In this document: in pieces, positions 1 through 9,212 of the stretch
Layout: the number at the start of each line of letters is the position of its first letter
How positions within the stretch are numbered: position 1 is the first letter of the stretch
Origin: CAWAMR01 sp963783095
GTDB lineage: Bacteria; Planctomycetota; Planctomycetia; Gemmatales; Gemmataceae
Reading direction: 5' to 3'
NCBI GenBank assembly: GCA_963783095.1
Contig: CAWAMR010000015.1
Location: forward strand, 62,001-126,000
DNA: 64,000 nucleotides
Notes under the pieces: generated by a model
The model's input: only the letters and a program-made list of their open reading frames with translations
Databases searched by the model: none
What the model was told of the DNA's origin: nothing
Program-made: the position numbers and the translations under genes

Positions 1-756
1 ATTCATGATTGGGCTCGAATCCCTTCAGGGATTTTCCACGATTTTCATCAAACGTGGTCGATTCACATCAAAGCGGCCTTGAACTCAGGACTGCTGCCGA
101 AAGGGTTTTCGGCCATGGTCGAACAACGATCTGGTCCCAAAGAAGTGGATGTCCTGACCCTGGAGTTGCGCCGGTCGGCGAGAAAACCCGGTTTCACTGA
201 TGGGAGTGGACTTCTGACATTGGAGCCGCCCAAGACGAGTATCGTGCGTAAGACCAGCAATGAAATCTACGCGGATCGCTCCAATCGAGTTGTCGTGAGG
301 CATCACCTGGGGAGGATTGTCGCGGCCATCGAAATTCTATCGCCGGGAAACAAGGATAGCCGGGCCGCCTTACAGGACTTTGTGAACAAAACCATCGACT
401 TTATGCGTCGGGGGATTCACCTGTTGCTCATCGATCTTTTCCCGCCAACGCCGCGCGACCCATTTGGAATGCACAAAGTGATTTGGGATGAGATCCACGA
501 GGAGCCGTTTCAGTTCCCTCCTGGGAAAGACCGCATTTTGGCGTCGTATGAGATGGATGATGAACGGACCGCCTACGTTGAACCCGTTGGAGTCGGCGAT
601 GTTCTGGCCGGCATGCCGCTTTTTCTTGTGCCGGGAATGCACGTAATCGTGCCGTTGGAGCCGACCTACCTGAGTACGTGGGCAGCCAGTCCGGAAGATA
701 TGCGAATCGCCGTCGAGACGGGCGTGATGCCCGAACCTGAGCACGAGGAAAACTAA
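1..756 (+). CDS. DUF4058 family protein, 5' end cut by window edge
   Basis: The frame is open from base 1 and starts with residues I-H-D-W, so probably only one or two codons including the start lie outside the window. About 251 residues are visible, close to the full length of the short DUF4058 type. Family blocks are in order: HDW near the N-terminus followed by FHDFHQTW (about 12-19), ILSPGNKD (about 112-119), LLLIDLFPP (about 142-150) and a C-terminal MPLFLVPG / VPLEPTY block. There is no signal peptide or membrane segment. The family is common in planctomycetes and cyanobacteria and its function is unknown. An ATG at 79 in the same frame would give a shorter protein but would lose the conserved N-terminal block. 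Confidence 0.85.
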   Translation: MHDWARIPSGIFHDFHQTWSIHIKAALNSGLLPKGFSAMVEQRSGPKEVDVLTLELRRSARKPGFTDGSGLLTLEPPKTSIVRKTSNEIYADRSNRVVVRHHLGRIVAAIEILSPGNKDSRAALQDFVNKTIDFMRRGIHLLLIDLFPPTPRDPFGMHKVIWDEIHEEPFQFPPGKDRILASYEMDDERTAYVEPVGVGDVLAGMPLFLVPGMHVIVPLEPTYLSTWAASPEDMRIAVETGVMPEPEHEEN

Positions 757-833
757 ATCTCGTTCGTGAATGCCGGCGATGATGGCTATCGAGAGGATTC
801 GCAATTGTTTGAATGCAGTTGATCCGACAATAG

Positions 834-3017
834 TCAGTCTTCCCACTCGATCCGGTAAGGGGCCTTGATTGCCGGTGCGATCCGCTGCGCCGCTTCTGCT
901 CGAATCTCCGATAGGGGCCGATCGCTTACTCCGAACCGCACAGGTAACACCCGTTCGCCGCCTTGTCGGTAAATCGTCTTGACCGCTCTGCGCTCGAACT
1001 TGCCATCCTTGCCGATGGGTGTAATCACGTCGCGCAGCCGAATTCGGGCGCTGCGTTGCCGGGGACGACAATGCCATTGTCGATTACATCGACGGGAATG
1101 TCGAGGATCGCCCCCTCATCGCGGCGAAGCGTGAGCGGCCAGCGTACGACGATGTCGAAGATTCTTTCGCCTTCGATCATGCTGGAGATATCTTTCCCGT
1201 GTACAGCTGTTTGCAGCAATTGGCTCACGTCGGCCGGCGATACGCCCCAGCGCTTGCACTTGTCGGCATCGACCTTGAACTCAAGATCCGCGGAGCCGAG
1301 CACCGGATAGGCGACGGCACTTTTGACGCCCGGTACAGCTCGCAGGGCGGCCGTGGCCAGCTTGCCAAGGCGCTGGAGTTCATCGAGGTCGGGGCCAATC
1401 ACCTTGAGCAAGTGATCGGCCATCACTCCCGGAAACGATGACGGCATTTCTTCCGGAGGTGTTTCGGTCATTAGGAACGACGCGCCGGGAGCTTCACGGG
1501 AGAGTAGACGATCGAACTCTTGAATCAGTTCCGTCTTGGTGCGTGGGCGGTCGCGATCGGCAATTTTCGCATCAGCGTTCAGGTGGACGAAAGCCAGTAC
1601 CTGGCTGGACGCCGCCCGTTGATTATCCTGGGCCATGATGCGCTCCACCTCAGGAAAACCGGAAAGCAGCGAGGGAATTTTTCGAGTCAAAGCGGCCGCC
1701 GCCGCGTGCTCGCCGTCTGTCGGCATCATGCCATAGATCCACAAATCATTTTTCCGCTCGTCCGCGCTGGACGAATACACGTCGATGCGCACGCCCGGCA
1801 AGAGCTTCCCGGGGGTTGTGTTCAGCTCCTTGATGAGCTTGTGCGCACCGCTCAAGAGTTGCACGTCCTCGCCCGGGCGCAGCATGATGAGGCCCTCGAT
1901 CACGTCGTCGTCCCAGCGCCTGCTTTTCGATGTAGCTGACTCGATTCAATCGCGAATGGCCGATGACAACACCTTGTTGGCCTGGCACATCCACGGGTCG
2001 AAGCCGGCCACCCTCAACCAGGTCTTCGAGTAGAATTTCGCCGTTATCGATGGATCTCACAAGAACCTTGCGGATCTCGAGGATGTGCTTGTTCTCTGCT
2101 TTGCGCAGGATCTTTGCAGCTGCGGTAGCTAGCCGGCGACGTTGCTGTTCGCGCAGTTCCGCTGTTTCCGGCCGGCCTTCTTTCTCCGATTGGATCAGCT
2201 TCTCTTCCTGCGCGGGTCTGGGTCTTTCAGGCGTAGAACTTTTTGCATTGGATCGAGGCCGCCGCCAAGCAGCCCGACCGCACGGACGTTCCTGGCAACC
2301 TGCCCGCCCAAAACAAAGTCTGCCCCCTCAACCAGGTTGGCTTTGCTCAGCGCATCTTGAATCTGCTTTAGGGTTACACCGTAACGACGGAGTCGATCCG
2401 GATCGGGATGAATCTCAAAGTGCTTCGTTACACCGCCGCTACTGACGACGTCCATCACGCCGGGAAGACGGCGAAAACTTGCGCTCGAGCACCCAGTCTT
2501 GTAATTCGCGGAGATCGTGCAAGGTGTAGATGGACCGACCCATCTCATCTCGCGGCGAGTTCAACACGTAGCCGATCACCGAATTGCCATTGTCCGGCCG
2601 GGGGACAGCATCGGGACGACCCCAATGGGCAATTTGGGTATTTCTTGGAAACGGTCGATAATCTCCTGCCGTGCAAACGAATAATCAGAACCAGGCTCGA
2701 AGCAGGCGAACACAATACTTGTGCCGGGAATGGTTGTGCTCCGCAGCGATTCCAGGCGGGGCATTCCGTTTAAGACCGCTTCGACGGGGATTGTAACCTG
2801 CCGTTCAACCTCTTCCGCCGATTTTCCAGGATAGTCGGCGCGGATTTCAATTGCCACCATGTGTCGGCGACGTCGGAATCGTTGGGGGGTCGGGGAGTGG
2901 TGGTTTGTTCGGCTGCACCGCGGGGTCGCCGCGCACGACAAAATAGACTGCACCGGCGCAGATTCCCAGAAGCCCGAAGATCAGAAGAGCCAGGTTTCGT
3001 TTGCCGAAAGTTGGCAT
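834..3017 (-). CDS. RND (CzcA/CusA-like) porter-domain protein without the transmembrane bundle; frameshifted
   Basis: The pieces, read in order on the minus strand, align with the periplasmic parts of heavy-metal or hydrophobe RND pumps. The ATG at 3017 opens with one hydrophobic segment (LALLIFGLLGICAGAVYFV). The first porter half follows (YPGKSAEEVERQVTIPVE, then the VMDVVSSGG and GADFVLGG blocks). Next come PGKLLPGVRIDVY and, directly in the same frame, the second porter half (LKVIGPDLDELQRLG, VPGVKSAVAY, GVSPADVSQLLQ, MIEGERIFDIVVRWP). In CzcA-type pumps helices 2-6 lie between these halves and helices 8-12 follow the second; here both sets are missing. Total length is about 725 codons, against roughly 1,050 for a full pump. 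Frameshifts lie near 2560, 2200, 1950 and 1040. Such a protein could not form a proton-driven pump by itself; a periplasm-facing anchored role is inference. Confidence 0.7.
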
Positions 3018-3177
3018 GTGGAGCAGTCTCCGAATTCAAGAGGTTGCCGGGCGTAAGCCGAACAAATCCGGGGAGAAGATTGATTGGAAAGAGAATCGAC
3101 GATGAGCATTTCGAGGATGCTCGACCTCCCAACAAATCCCTTGCAGCTATGATATGGGCAAATGTCGTCGAAAAGAG

Positions 3178-3237
3178 GGTGAGTGACGGGATTTGAACCC
3201 GCGACGACCGGAACCACAATCCAGACCCCTCTAATCC
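3178..3237 (-). pseudogene. 3' portion of tRNA-His (GTG), possible attachment site
   Basis: The complement carries a good anticodon arm (3208-3224, CTGGA-TTGTGGT-TCCGG, anticodon GTG), a short variable region, a T arm (3186-3202, GCGGG-TTCAAAT-CCCGT) and the 3' acceptor strand CACTCAC plus C. Part of a D-loop-like stretch (TTAGAG) is still visible upstream. The matching 5' acceptor strand (GTGAGTG expected) and the D stem are absent, so it cannot fold as a full tRNA. No CCA is encoded. A T-rich stretch follows. A lone 3' half of a tRNA gene is the usual trace of an integrative element, but simple decay is also possible. Confidence 0.6.
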
Positions 3238-3342
3238 CAAACCCATTTCCTCTAAAAGCTTACGTCAAATGTTGATCTTCGCTTACAGGAAAAGTCCATT
3301 TTTGGACCTTTTAGGACAAAGCAGCTTCGGTTTGCTTCGCGG

Positions 3343-3873
3343 TCACATGAGCAGGCTATCCTCAACTTCTTCAATCTCATCACAATCCGATTGAATTTGG
3401 ATGACTCCTCTATCTTTCTTCGTGAATTCCGGCCCGGATGCGACCGCTCCTGAGATGGTCTCCGTCATATGTTTGGCAACTGCCAAAAACGCTTTCAGTG
3501 CCCCCTTACGAATTGAAACATCGCCATCACCAGCGTAACCGACATGCTGCATCATGAGCTTCCGGGTCGCGTTGGTGTAAGCGTTAATCTGTTGGATGAG
3601 GGTTCGATTTTTTTCTTCCCCAAAGAGATCATCATTTCAAAACCAAGCGTCTCTGGTGTAAGCGTGAAAATCACCAAGGGTCAAATTGTCATCGATTCCG
3701 CTTTCGAGCTTTGACACCTTGCTCTGAGTGCATTTCATTTTGGACGCTATATCACTCTGAGAAAGCTCTTGCGCCGTTCGCAGACCCACTAAGAAGTTAA
3801 TAATGCTTCTTTCCTCTATTGCGCGGGCTGTTTCTTCTGCTTTTTCTTTGTTTTCCGAAACGCTACGGACCAT
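3343..3873 (-). pseudogene. XRE-family helix-turn-helix regulator, frameshifted
   Basis: The reverse strand from an ATG at 3873 reads an acidic N-terminal helix (MVRSVSENKEKAEETARAIE), then a lambda-repressor-type HTH (VGLRTAQELSQSDIASKMK, CTQSKVSKLESG), then DFHAYT. The frame breaks near 3660 and again at the A-run near 3615. Reading through both breaks continues with LGFEMMISLG, then RTLIQQINAYTNATRKLMMQHVG and ends with IEEVEDSLLM at 3343. The intact family consists of small XRE regulators, often antitoxins of RelE/HigB-type pairs. No toxin gene is seen, because its expected position upstream is occupied by the IS3-type transposase. DNA binding is inferred from the HTH; the two indels may be sequence errors. 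Confidence 0.6.
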
Positions 3874-3879
3874 ATCCGC

Positions 3880-4161
3880 GACAGTCGAAAAACTTCTAAA
3901 GCGGCACCTGCTCGACAAGGTGCCGTTTCCGACCTGTGCGATGAACTCGACATCTACCCCACCCAGTTCTACGCCTGGCTCAAGGAGTTCTTCGAGAACG
4001 GCCATGCCGCCTTCGACAACGGCCGCAAGAGCAAGGCCGTCGAGGACGCCAAGGAACGCAAGATCGAACAGCTCGAAGCCAAGCTGGCCCGCAAGAACGA
4101 GGTCATGGCCGAGCTGATGGAAGCCCACACCGAGCTAAAAAAAAGTCTTGGGGAGATCTAA
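3880..4161 (+). pseudogene. IS3-family transposase OrfA (5' end damaged)
   Basis: This reads KLLKRHLLDKVP, then after a one-base slip VSDLCDELDIYPTQFYAWLK and a charged heptad-like helix (EDAKERKIEQLEAKLARKNE) ending LKKSLGEI and a stop at 4159-4161. That is the HTH plus leucine-zipper layout of IS3-family OrfA. No proper start codon or left terminal repeat is evident. The first codons run into the XRE gene on the other strand, so the left end is lost or the start is in damaged sequence. An A8-G run at 4138-4146 lies just before the stop in the overlap with OrfB, which suits the programmed -1 frameshift known for this family. Confidence 0.75.
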
Positions 4162-5130
4162 AGGGCTGCTGGGTTCCCCACGACACCCGCGACACCATCG
4201 TCGATTTCGTCCGCGACTGGAGCGACAAGACGGACATCCCCGTCTGTCGCTTCCTCCCCTGGATCGGCATCGGCTCCAGCAAGTTCCACGACTGGAAGCA
4301 CCGCTTCGGCAAGGTCAACGAGCACAACGCCTGGGTGCCGCGCGACCACTGGCTCACCGACGACGAGAAAGAACGCATCTGCGCCTTCGCCCGCCAGCAT
4401 CCCCTCGAAGGCTATCGCCGCCTCACCTTCATGATGCTCGACGCCGATGTCGTCGCCTGCAGCCCGGCCAGCGTCTATCGCGTCCTCAAGGCCGCCGGCC
4501 TCCTGGCCGGGCCATCGCCCACGCCCACCAAGAAGGGCACCGGCTTCGTCCAGCCCCTCCAACCCCACGAGCACTGGCACGTCGACTGTCAGCTACCTCA
4601 ACATCGCCGGCACCTTCTACTTCCTCTGCTCCATCCTCGACGGCTACAGCCGCTTCATCGTCCACTAGGAAATCCGCGAGAAAATGGAGGAAACCGACGT
4701 GGAAACCATCATCCAACGCGCCCGCGAAGCCTACCCCGACGCCACGCCGCGCATCATCTCCGACAACGGCCCTCAGTTCATCGCCAAGGACTTCAAGGAG
4801 TTCATCCGCATCGCCGGCATGACCCACGTCAAGACCTCGCCCTACTACCCGCAATCCAACGGCAAGATCGAACGCTGGCACAAGACCCTCAAGGGCGAGT
4901 GCATCCGCGTCAAGGTGCCGCTGTCCCTCGACGACGCCCGACGCATCGTCGCCGATTACGTCGCCCATTACAACAACGTCCGCTTGCACAGCGCCATCGG
5001 CTACGTCACCCCCAAGGACAAGCTCGAAGGCCGCGACAAGGAAATCTTCGCCGCCCGCGACCGCAAACTGGCCGAGGCCCGCGAACGCCGCCAGCAGCTA
5101 CGCCAGGCCCAGCACCGAGCAACACAGCCC
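4143..5130 (+). pseudogene. IS3-family transposase OrfB (DDE integrase core) with nonsense and frameshift
   Basis: From the -1 frame after the A8-G slippery run the product reads KSWGDLKGCWVPHD, an HTH_21-like segment (HPLEGYRRLTFMMLDADVV) and then the rve integrase core. The catalytic acidic residues are visible: D in EHWHVD/VSYLNIAG, D in IISDNGPQF and E in YPQSNGKIERWHK. A one-base slip lies near 4590. A TAG at 4666-4668 replaces what is TGG in relatives (IVH-stop-EIRE, where IVHWEIRE is expected), so this copy is probably inactive. The C-terminus has the usual RDRKLAEARERR basic tail. No right terminal inverted repeat was identified. Confidence 0.8.
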
Positions 5131-5523
5131 GAGCCCCGCCGTCGCTCCGCGGCCGGCCATCGACTTCGCCGCCGTCCGCGCCGCCGTCACCCTGGCCGCC
5201 GTCCTGCAACTGCTCGGCTTCCAGGCCAACAGCACCCGCGGCGCCCAGCAACGCGGCCCCTGCCCCCTGCACGGCTCGACCTCCGGCACCAGCCGCTGCT
5301 TCTCCGCCAACCTCGACCGCAACGCTTTCCATTGCTTCAAGTGCGGCCGCTCCGGCAACGCCCTCGACCTGTGGGCCCAGGCCAACCAGCTGAGCCCTCT
5401 ACGACGCCGCCATCGACCTGTGCGAACGACTGCACATCCCTCTGCCCACCTTGCCGCCCCAAAACCGGAACAGGGAAGAGGAACCCGTAGCCACTCAACC
5501 GGAAACCTGTACAATGACCTCGC
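5105..5523 (+). CDS. CHC2-type zinc-finger protein attached to the IS3 transposase; frameshifted
   Basis: In the +1 frame relative to the OrfB tail, the sequence reads AIDFAAVRAAVTLAAVLQLL followed by a zinc-finger block CPLHG...RCFSANLDRNAFHCFKCG and ALDLWAQANQLS. That is the CHC2 pattern of DnaG-type primases: Cys, His, then Cys-x2-Cys. After a slip near 5395 it continues YDAAIDLCERLHIPLPTLPP. There is no clear ATG; the frame overlaps the end of OrfB, so it may begin by coupling or may have lost its start. It lacks the Toprim catalytic domain, so it is not a full primase. A role as a DNA-binding helper or passenger of the element is inference. Confidence 0.6.
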
Positions 5524-5599
5524 CCTGAACAAGAGTCCCTTTCCTTTAGTCGCTAACTCAACGAGGCGCTTCTTCCAGATCAGGCTGAACCAACACACA

Positions 5600-6559
5600 A
5601 CCTTGCGCAAATAAACAGCGCCGTCACTTCCATGAACTGCTTTACGATCTTTGCCAAACGATTGAGGAACCGGAAGTGAAGAAGAATCCAAAGGGCGGAA
5701 GGCCGTCGCTTTCTCTCCGCGATTTGATTTATGCCGCGATCCTCAAAGTCTTTTCAGAGAAGTCGGCACGTCGCTCTTCTGGCGAACAGGAAGATGCACA
5801 AGAGCAAGGATTTCTTCAAAACGCTCCGCACTTCAACAGCGTTCTCAAGGTATTTGGACGCGAAGAAACAACCGCGATTTTGAAGACGATGATCGAATCC
5901 AGTTCTCTTCCTCTCCGAAGCATGGAAACGACTTTTGCGATTGACTCCACTGGCTTTTCAAGTCTGAGCTACGCCCGATGGTTCGACGAGAAATACGGAA
6001 CAACCCGGAAGGAAGCGAAATGGGCAAAGACTCACTTTTGCACGGGCGTAAAATCGAACATCGTTACTGCTGTTCACATTGCCGAACCGAAAGCCGGTGA
6101 CAGTCCTCATTTCCCTACACTAGTCCAGCGGAGAACTTCAAAATCGAAATCATGACTGGCGACAAAGCCTACGCTTCCAATCCGAACTTTGAAGCGGTAG
6201 AATCGCATGGAAGAAAACTCTATGCGACGTTCAGGGAGAACACAACCGGGGGAGTAGGTGGTGCTTTCGAGAAGGCCTTCCACTACTTCTGTCTTCACAA
6301 GGAAGAGTACCTTGCGAAGTACCATATCCGCTCGAATGTCGAGTCAACGTTCAGCATGATTAAGAGGAATTTCGGCGATTCCGTGAAGGCGAAATCGGAA
6401 CTGGCCCAGAAGAACGAAGTCTACGCGAAGTTCGTTTGCCACAACATTTGTGTATTGATTCAAGAGATGTACGTGATGGGAATTGATCCGAGTTTCGGGG
6501 TTAAGCCGAGTTGCACAAAAACCGATGCTCCTGCACAAATACTGAGGTTCCCTGGTTAG
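5600..6559 (+). pseudogene. DDE transposase (DDE_Tnp_1/IS1182-like), one frameshift
   Basis: The reading begins with RHFHELLYDLCQTIEE and a 'KGGRPSLSLRDLIYAAILKV' helix. It continues to the first catalytic block FAIDSTGFSS and WAKTHFCTG, then after a one-base slip near 6125 to the second block MTGDKAYAS and the third HIRSNVESTFSMIKRNFGD. The spacing and the D...D...E motifs fit the DDE_Tnp_1 group used by IS5/IS1182-type elements. The start codon is uncertain, since the frame meets a stop just upstream of 5590. The codon use is more AT-rich than the neighbouring IS3 gene, suggesting an independent origin. No convincing terminal inverted repeats were found. Confidence 0.75.
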
Positions 6560-6566
6560 TTAAAGT

Positions 6567-6680
6567 GCAAAGCCAGGTCGCCCAGCGGATGTGCAGGATG
6601 TGGCCGAACTTCTTTCAAACCCCCGACTCGTTGCCGCCTGCGAGGCTCGACCCAGGTACTTGGGGAAGAAAAAAGATTAA
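6567..6680 (+). pseudogene. Orphan C-terminal gene fragment
   Basis: A 37-codon open stretch directly after the transposase reads KPGRPADVQDVAELLSNPRL and VAACEARPRYLGKKKD, then a stop. It has the composition of a real protein end but no start codon. It looks like the tail of a chromosomal gene cut by the mobile elements to its left. It converges on, and overlaps by a few bases, the end of the histidine kinase on the other strand. I do not recognise the family. Confidence 0.35.
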
Positions 6681-7381
6681 CCTTTCGTATCGGTGTTCGC
6701 GGCCGGTAATTCAATCGTAAACTTCGTGCCTCTGCCTACATCGCTGATGACGCCGATCGTCCCGCCGTGCGCCTGAATGATCTTCCGCGTGGTCGCCAGT
6801 CCCAATCCGCTCCCATCGACTTTGCTCGTGTGGAACGGCTGAAATATCTTTTCCAATTGCTCCCCGGCAATTCCGCAGCCGGTGTCGAAATATCCAGACA
6901 TAAAAAGCCTGGTTTCATGTGAGATTGCAAGATAATCTCTCCGCCCTCGGGCATCGCTTGTTGGGCGTTCAACATGAGGTTTAGCAGCGCCTGCTTGAAG
7001 AGTTCCCGGTCCACCGGCACTTCCGGCATGGCACTGTTGGGATACCAGGTGATGGTAATGCCCGCCCTGCTTTGCAGTCGGCGTGAAGAAATCGACCATT
7101 TCGCCGATTACTTCGCTGAGCTGAGTGGGCTGCTGGTGGAGTTGTTGCGATCGAGCAAATCGCAGAAAATCATTGGAGATGTCGACCAGCCGGCGACACT
7201 CGCCCTGTAGACGGTTAATGCGATCAAGCGCCCGCCGTTCGCGGGGATTTTGCGGTTCGGAAAAATCATCGCCAAGCAGTTGTAGATTCAAATTGAGGGT
7301 GCTGATGTGATTTTTGATCTCGTGGATAAAGCCCCCGGCGAGTTCGGCCAGTTCCGTGTATGGGTCGTTCGTTGGTGGCAT
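6677..7381 (-). CDS. Soluble sensor histidine kinase, frameshifted
   Basis: About 235 codons starting MPPTNDPYTELAELAGG. The phospho-acceptor box is GFIHEIKNHISTLNLNL (His near residue 20). The ATPase boxes follow: N box LLNLMLNAQQAM, G1 TGCGIAGEQLEKIFQPFH, and G2 GSGLGLATTRKIIQAHGG, ending in GTKFTIELP. There is no membrane segment and no PAS, HAMP or receiver domain, so any sensing input must come from partners. Slips occur near 7070 and near 6900. The gene lies 31 bases after the kelch-like gene in the same direction, so co-transcription is likely. No response regulator is adjacent. Confidence 0.8.
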   Translation of the reverse strand: MPPTNDPYTELAELAGGFIHEIKNHISTLNLNLQLLGDDFSEPQNPRERRALDRINRLQGECRRLVDISNDFLRFARSQQLHQQPTQLSEVIGEMVDFFTPTAKQGGHYHHLVSQQCHAGSAGGPGTLQAGAAKPHVERPTSDARGRRDYLAISHETRLFMSGYFDTGCGIAGEQLEKIFQPFHTSKVDGSGLGLATTRKIIQAHGGTIGVISDVGRGTKFTIELPAANTDTKG

Positions 7382-7412
7382 TGGCGTTCGTTGGCAAACC
7401 CAAGGACGATCT

Positions 7413-8563
7413 TCACTTTTCTGGTACGTATCGGAACGCGAAAAAGCTCTCGCGCACTTTGGCGATCAGGCAGTCGTGCTCTGAATCATAACACATCTGC
7501 GTCCACGAGAACCAGTTCTTCGATTCGGGGACCGGATTGGTTGACTTGATCTCTTTCCAAGTGTCCTTCCTTGGATCGTAGGTAAAAATTCCCGAAGGCT
7601 TGTCTTTGCGATTGTAGGCGGCCGTGGTGAAAAACAACCCGTGCCTGGAATCGAATGCCAGATGGCCTTCGTAGACGGGTGTCGGGCAGTCGGCCAGCCT
7701 TTCAATCGTTTCCAACTTGGGATCGAAAGCAAAGAGTTTCCGAAGGTCATCAGACTTGGCCTGGTTAAATGGCCCTTCCAATCGGCCGCCGCCAAGAATC
7801 AGCATGCCCGCTTTTTTGTTGGGTCATAGACGATCGTATTGCCTGATCCCGCCCGGAACGGTGGACTCTGCTTGGACTTGCGCCATTCTTTCTTGGCCAG
7901 GTCGTAAATCCAGATTTGCTGGCCGTTTCCTGAAACATAAATGATCGACTTGGTATCCGGACAGTAGGCCATGGCGTCGTCGAGATGATTGGCGGGACAC
8001 GGCTTGGCGGCAAGCTGAGTCCATTGATTGGTTTTGAGATCGAGCCGCCAGGCACCGTCGGCAAGGTCATGGCCGACCAGCTTGCCGTTCTTGTCGACGA
8101 TGGTTTGATTCGCGCCGTTGCAGATGAAAATCGCTTTAAGATCGGAAACGTACTCAAAACAGTGATAGACATGCCTGGGGCAGGGCGTTGGCTCTTTATC
8201 GTTTTCAGGCAGGGCAAACGTGCGATAGCCACCTCCTTTGGGTTCCATTTTGGACCAGTTATCGATCTTTACGGGTGAGAGCTTGCCTTCTGCCGGATCG
8301 AGAGCAAATAGACAGTTCCCGTAAATGGTCCAGCCGCCGTGCTTTTTGTCAACCCAGCGGTCGTAGAAGAGGACACGTTTTCCATCGGGGTCATAGACCA
8401 GCTTGTTCCAACCCTGGGCCGCGAACATCCCCTTGTCATTTGGGTCGAGTTGGTCCGTCTTGTACTTGATCTCGACCCAAGTGCTGTCGGGGAGTTTGGC
8501 GAGGTCCGCAGCGTTGCCGACGGAAACAGATGCAAGGATCGCAAGGAAACCGATATGTCGCAT
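7413..8563 (-). CDS. Secreted kelch/beta-propeller-like protein, one frameshift
   Basis: The start (MRHIGFLAILASVSVGNAAD) is a signal peptide. About 383 residues follow, with repeated blade-like segments such as GWNKLVYDPDGKRVLFYDR, AMAYCPDTKSIIYVSGNG, IWIYDLAKKEWRK and HLAFDSRHGLFFTTAAYN, each pairing a bulky W/Y-rich strand with a D-P or D-x-K turn, as in kelch-type beta-propellers. The frame breaks at a run of A around 7815 (DPTKK), where one missing A restores the read into AGMLILGGG. No enzyme motif is visible. Its place directly upstream of the histidine kinase could mean a shared transcript. The substrate or ligand is unknown. Confidence 0.75.
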
Positions 8564-8620
8564 TAGATGTATGCTCCAACAGTTTGCAAGAACCTTCCGA
8601 AATTGTCTTTTGCGAAAACC

Positions 8621-9157
8621 TTATGTTGAATTCGGCAAAAAGGAAAGGTTGCCAACTTGAATTTCGGGGTAGAACGGACTGAAGACTGGACCATCGATCA
8701 GTTGCACATCGTCTTCTGAGGAAAAAGCCAGAAGATGGGAGGATATTCGCCGTCGGAAGAAGCCTGTTCGTTGAACCGTCACCAGTCCAAACCAGTTGGA
8801 ACTGGTAACCGAGAGGTTGACCTCACGCCGAATCCGCAGAAGTTGTCTGCAGTAGTCATCGATCTGGAATCCAACTGAGCCGTGGAACGCAGACTTCACT
8901 TGTAGGTCGTCGGTGATGAGGTAAGGCGGCCTGAACCGTGGAAACGGGGTTGACCATAAACACTCTGCCCGTCCCTCCACATGAGCATGTTTGAGTGAAA
9001 GATTATCGATAACTCGAGAGCCCAATGAGAGTAGCAATGTTGGACCCGCGTAATCAAAAGCCATCCACTTGTCTGCCATGTGCAAAGGATGGCCGCCGAT
9101 CAACCCTTCAGATCCATATTGGCTCTGCCAGTTAATCCACAGCGCAAAGGTGCGCAT
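8621..9157 (-). CDS. Hypothetical protein
   Basis: The frame begins MRTFALWINWQSQYGSEGL and spans 178 residues (a start at 9190 would add 11). It has blocks such as FDYAGPTLLLSLGSRVI and FSSEDDVQLIDGPVFSPFYP, mixed alpha/beta composition, no signal peptide and no membrane helix. I do not recognise the family. Codon use resembles neighbouring genes and the frame is unbroken, which supports a real gene. It is separated from the Tat-exported isomerase-like gene by about 55 bases on the same strand, so the two may be co-transcribed. Confidence 0.55.
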   Translation of the reverse strand: MRTFALWINWQSQYGSEGLIGGHPLHMADKWMAFDYAGPTLLLSLGSRVIDNLSLKHAHVEGRAECLWSTPFPRFRPPYLITDDLQVKSAFHGSVGFQIDDYCRQLLRIRREVNLSVTSSNWFGLVTVQRTGFFRRRISSHLLAFSSEDDVQLIDGPVFSPFYPEIQVGNLSFLPNST

Positions 9158-9212
9158 CAATAACCCCCCGCCGAGCCGAGCCACTAACACTATTCTTGTC
9201 TAATTGTTGAAC

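Noticed and set aside
4158..4989. Reverse-strand frames across the IS3 element
   Set aside because: They are shadows of the GC-rich transposase; composition is Ala/Gly/Val-Asp rich with no fold signs.
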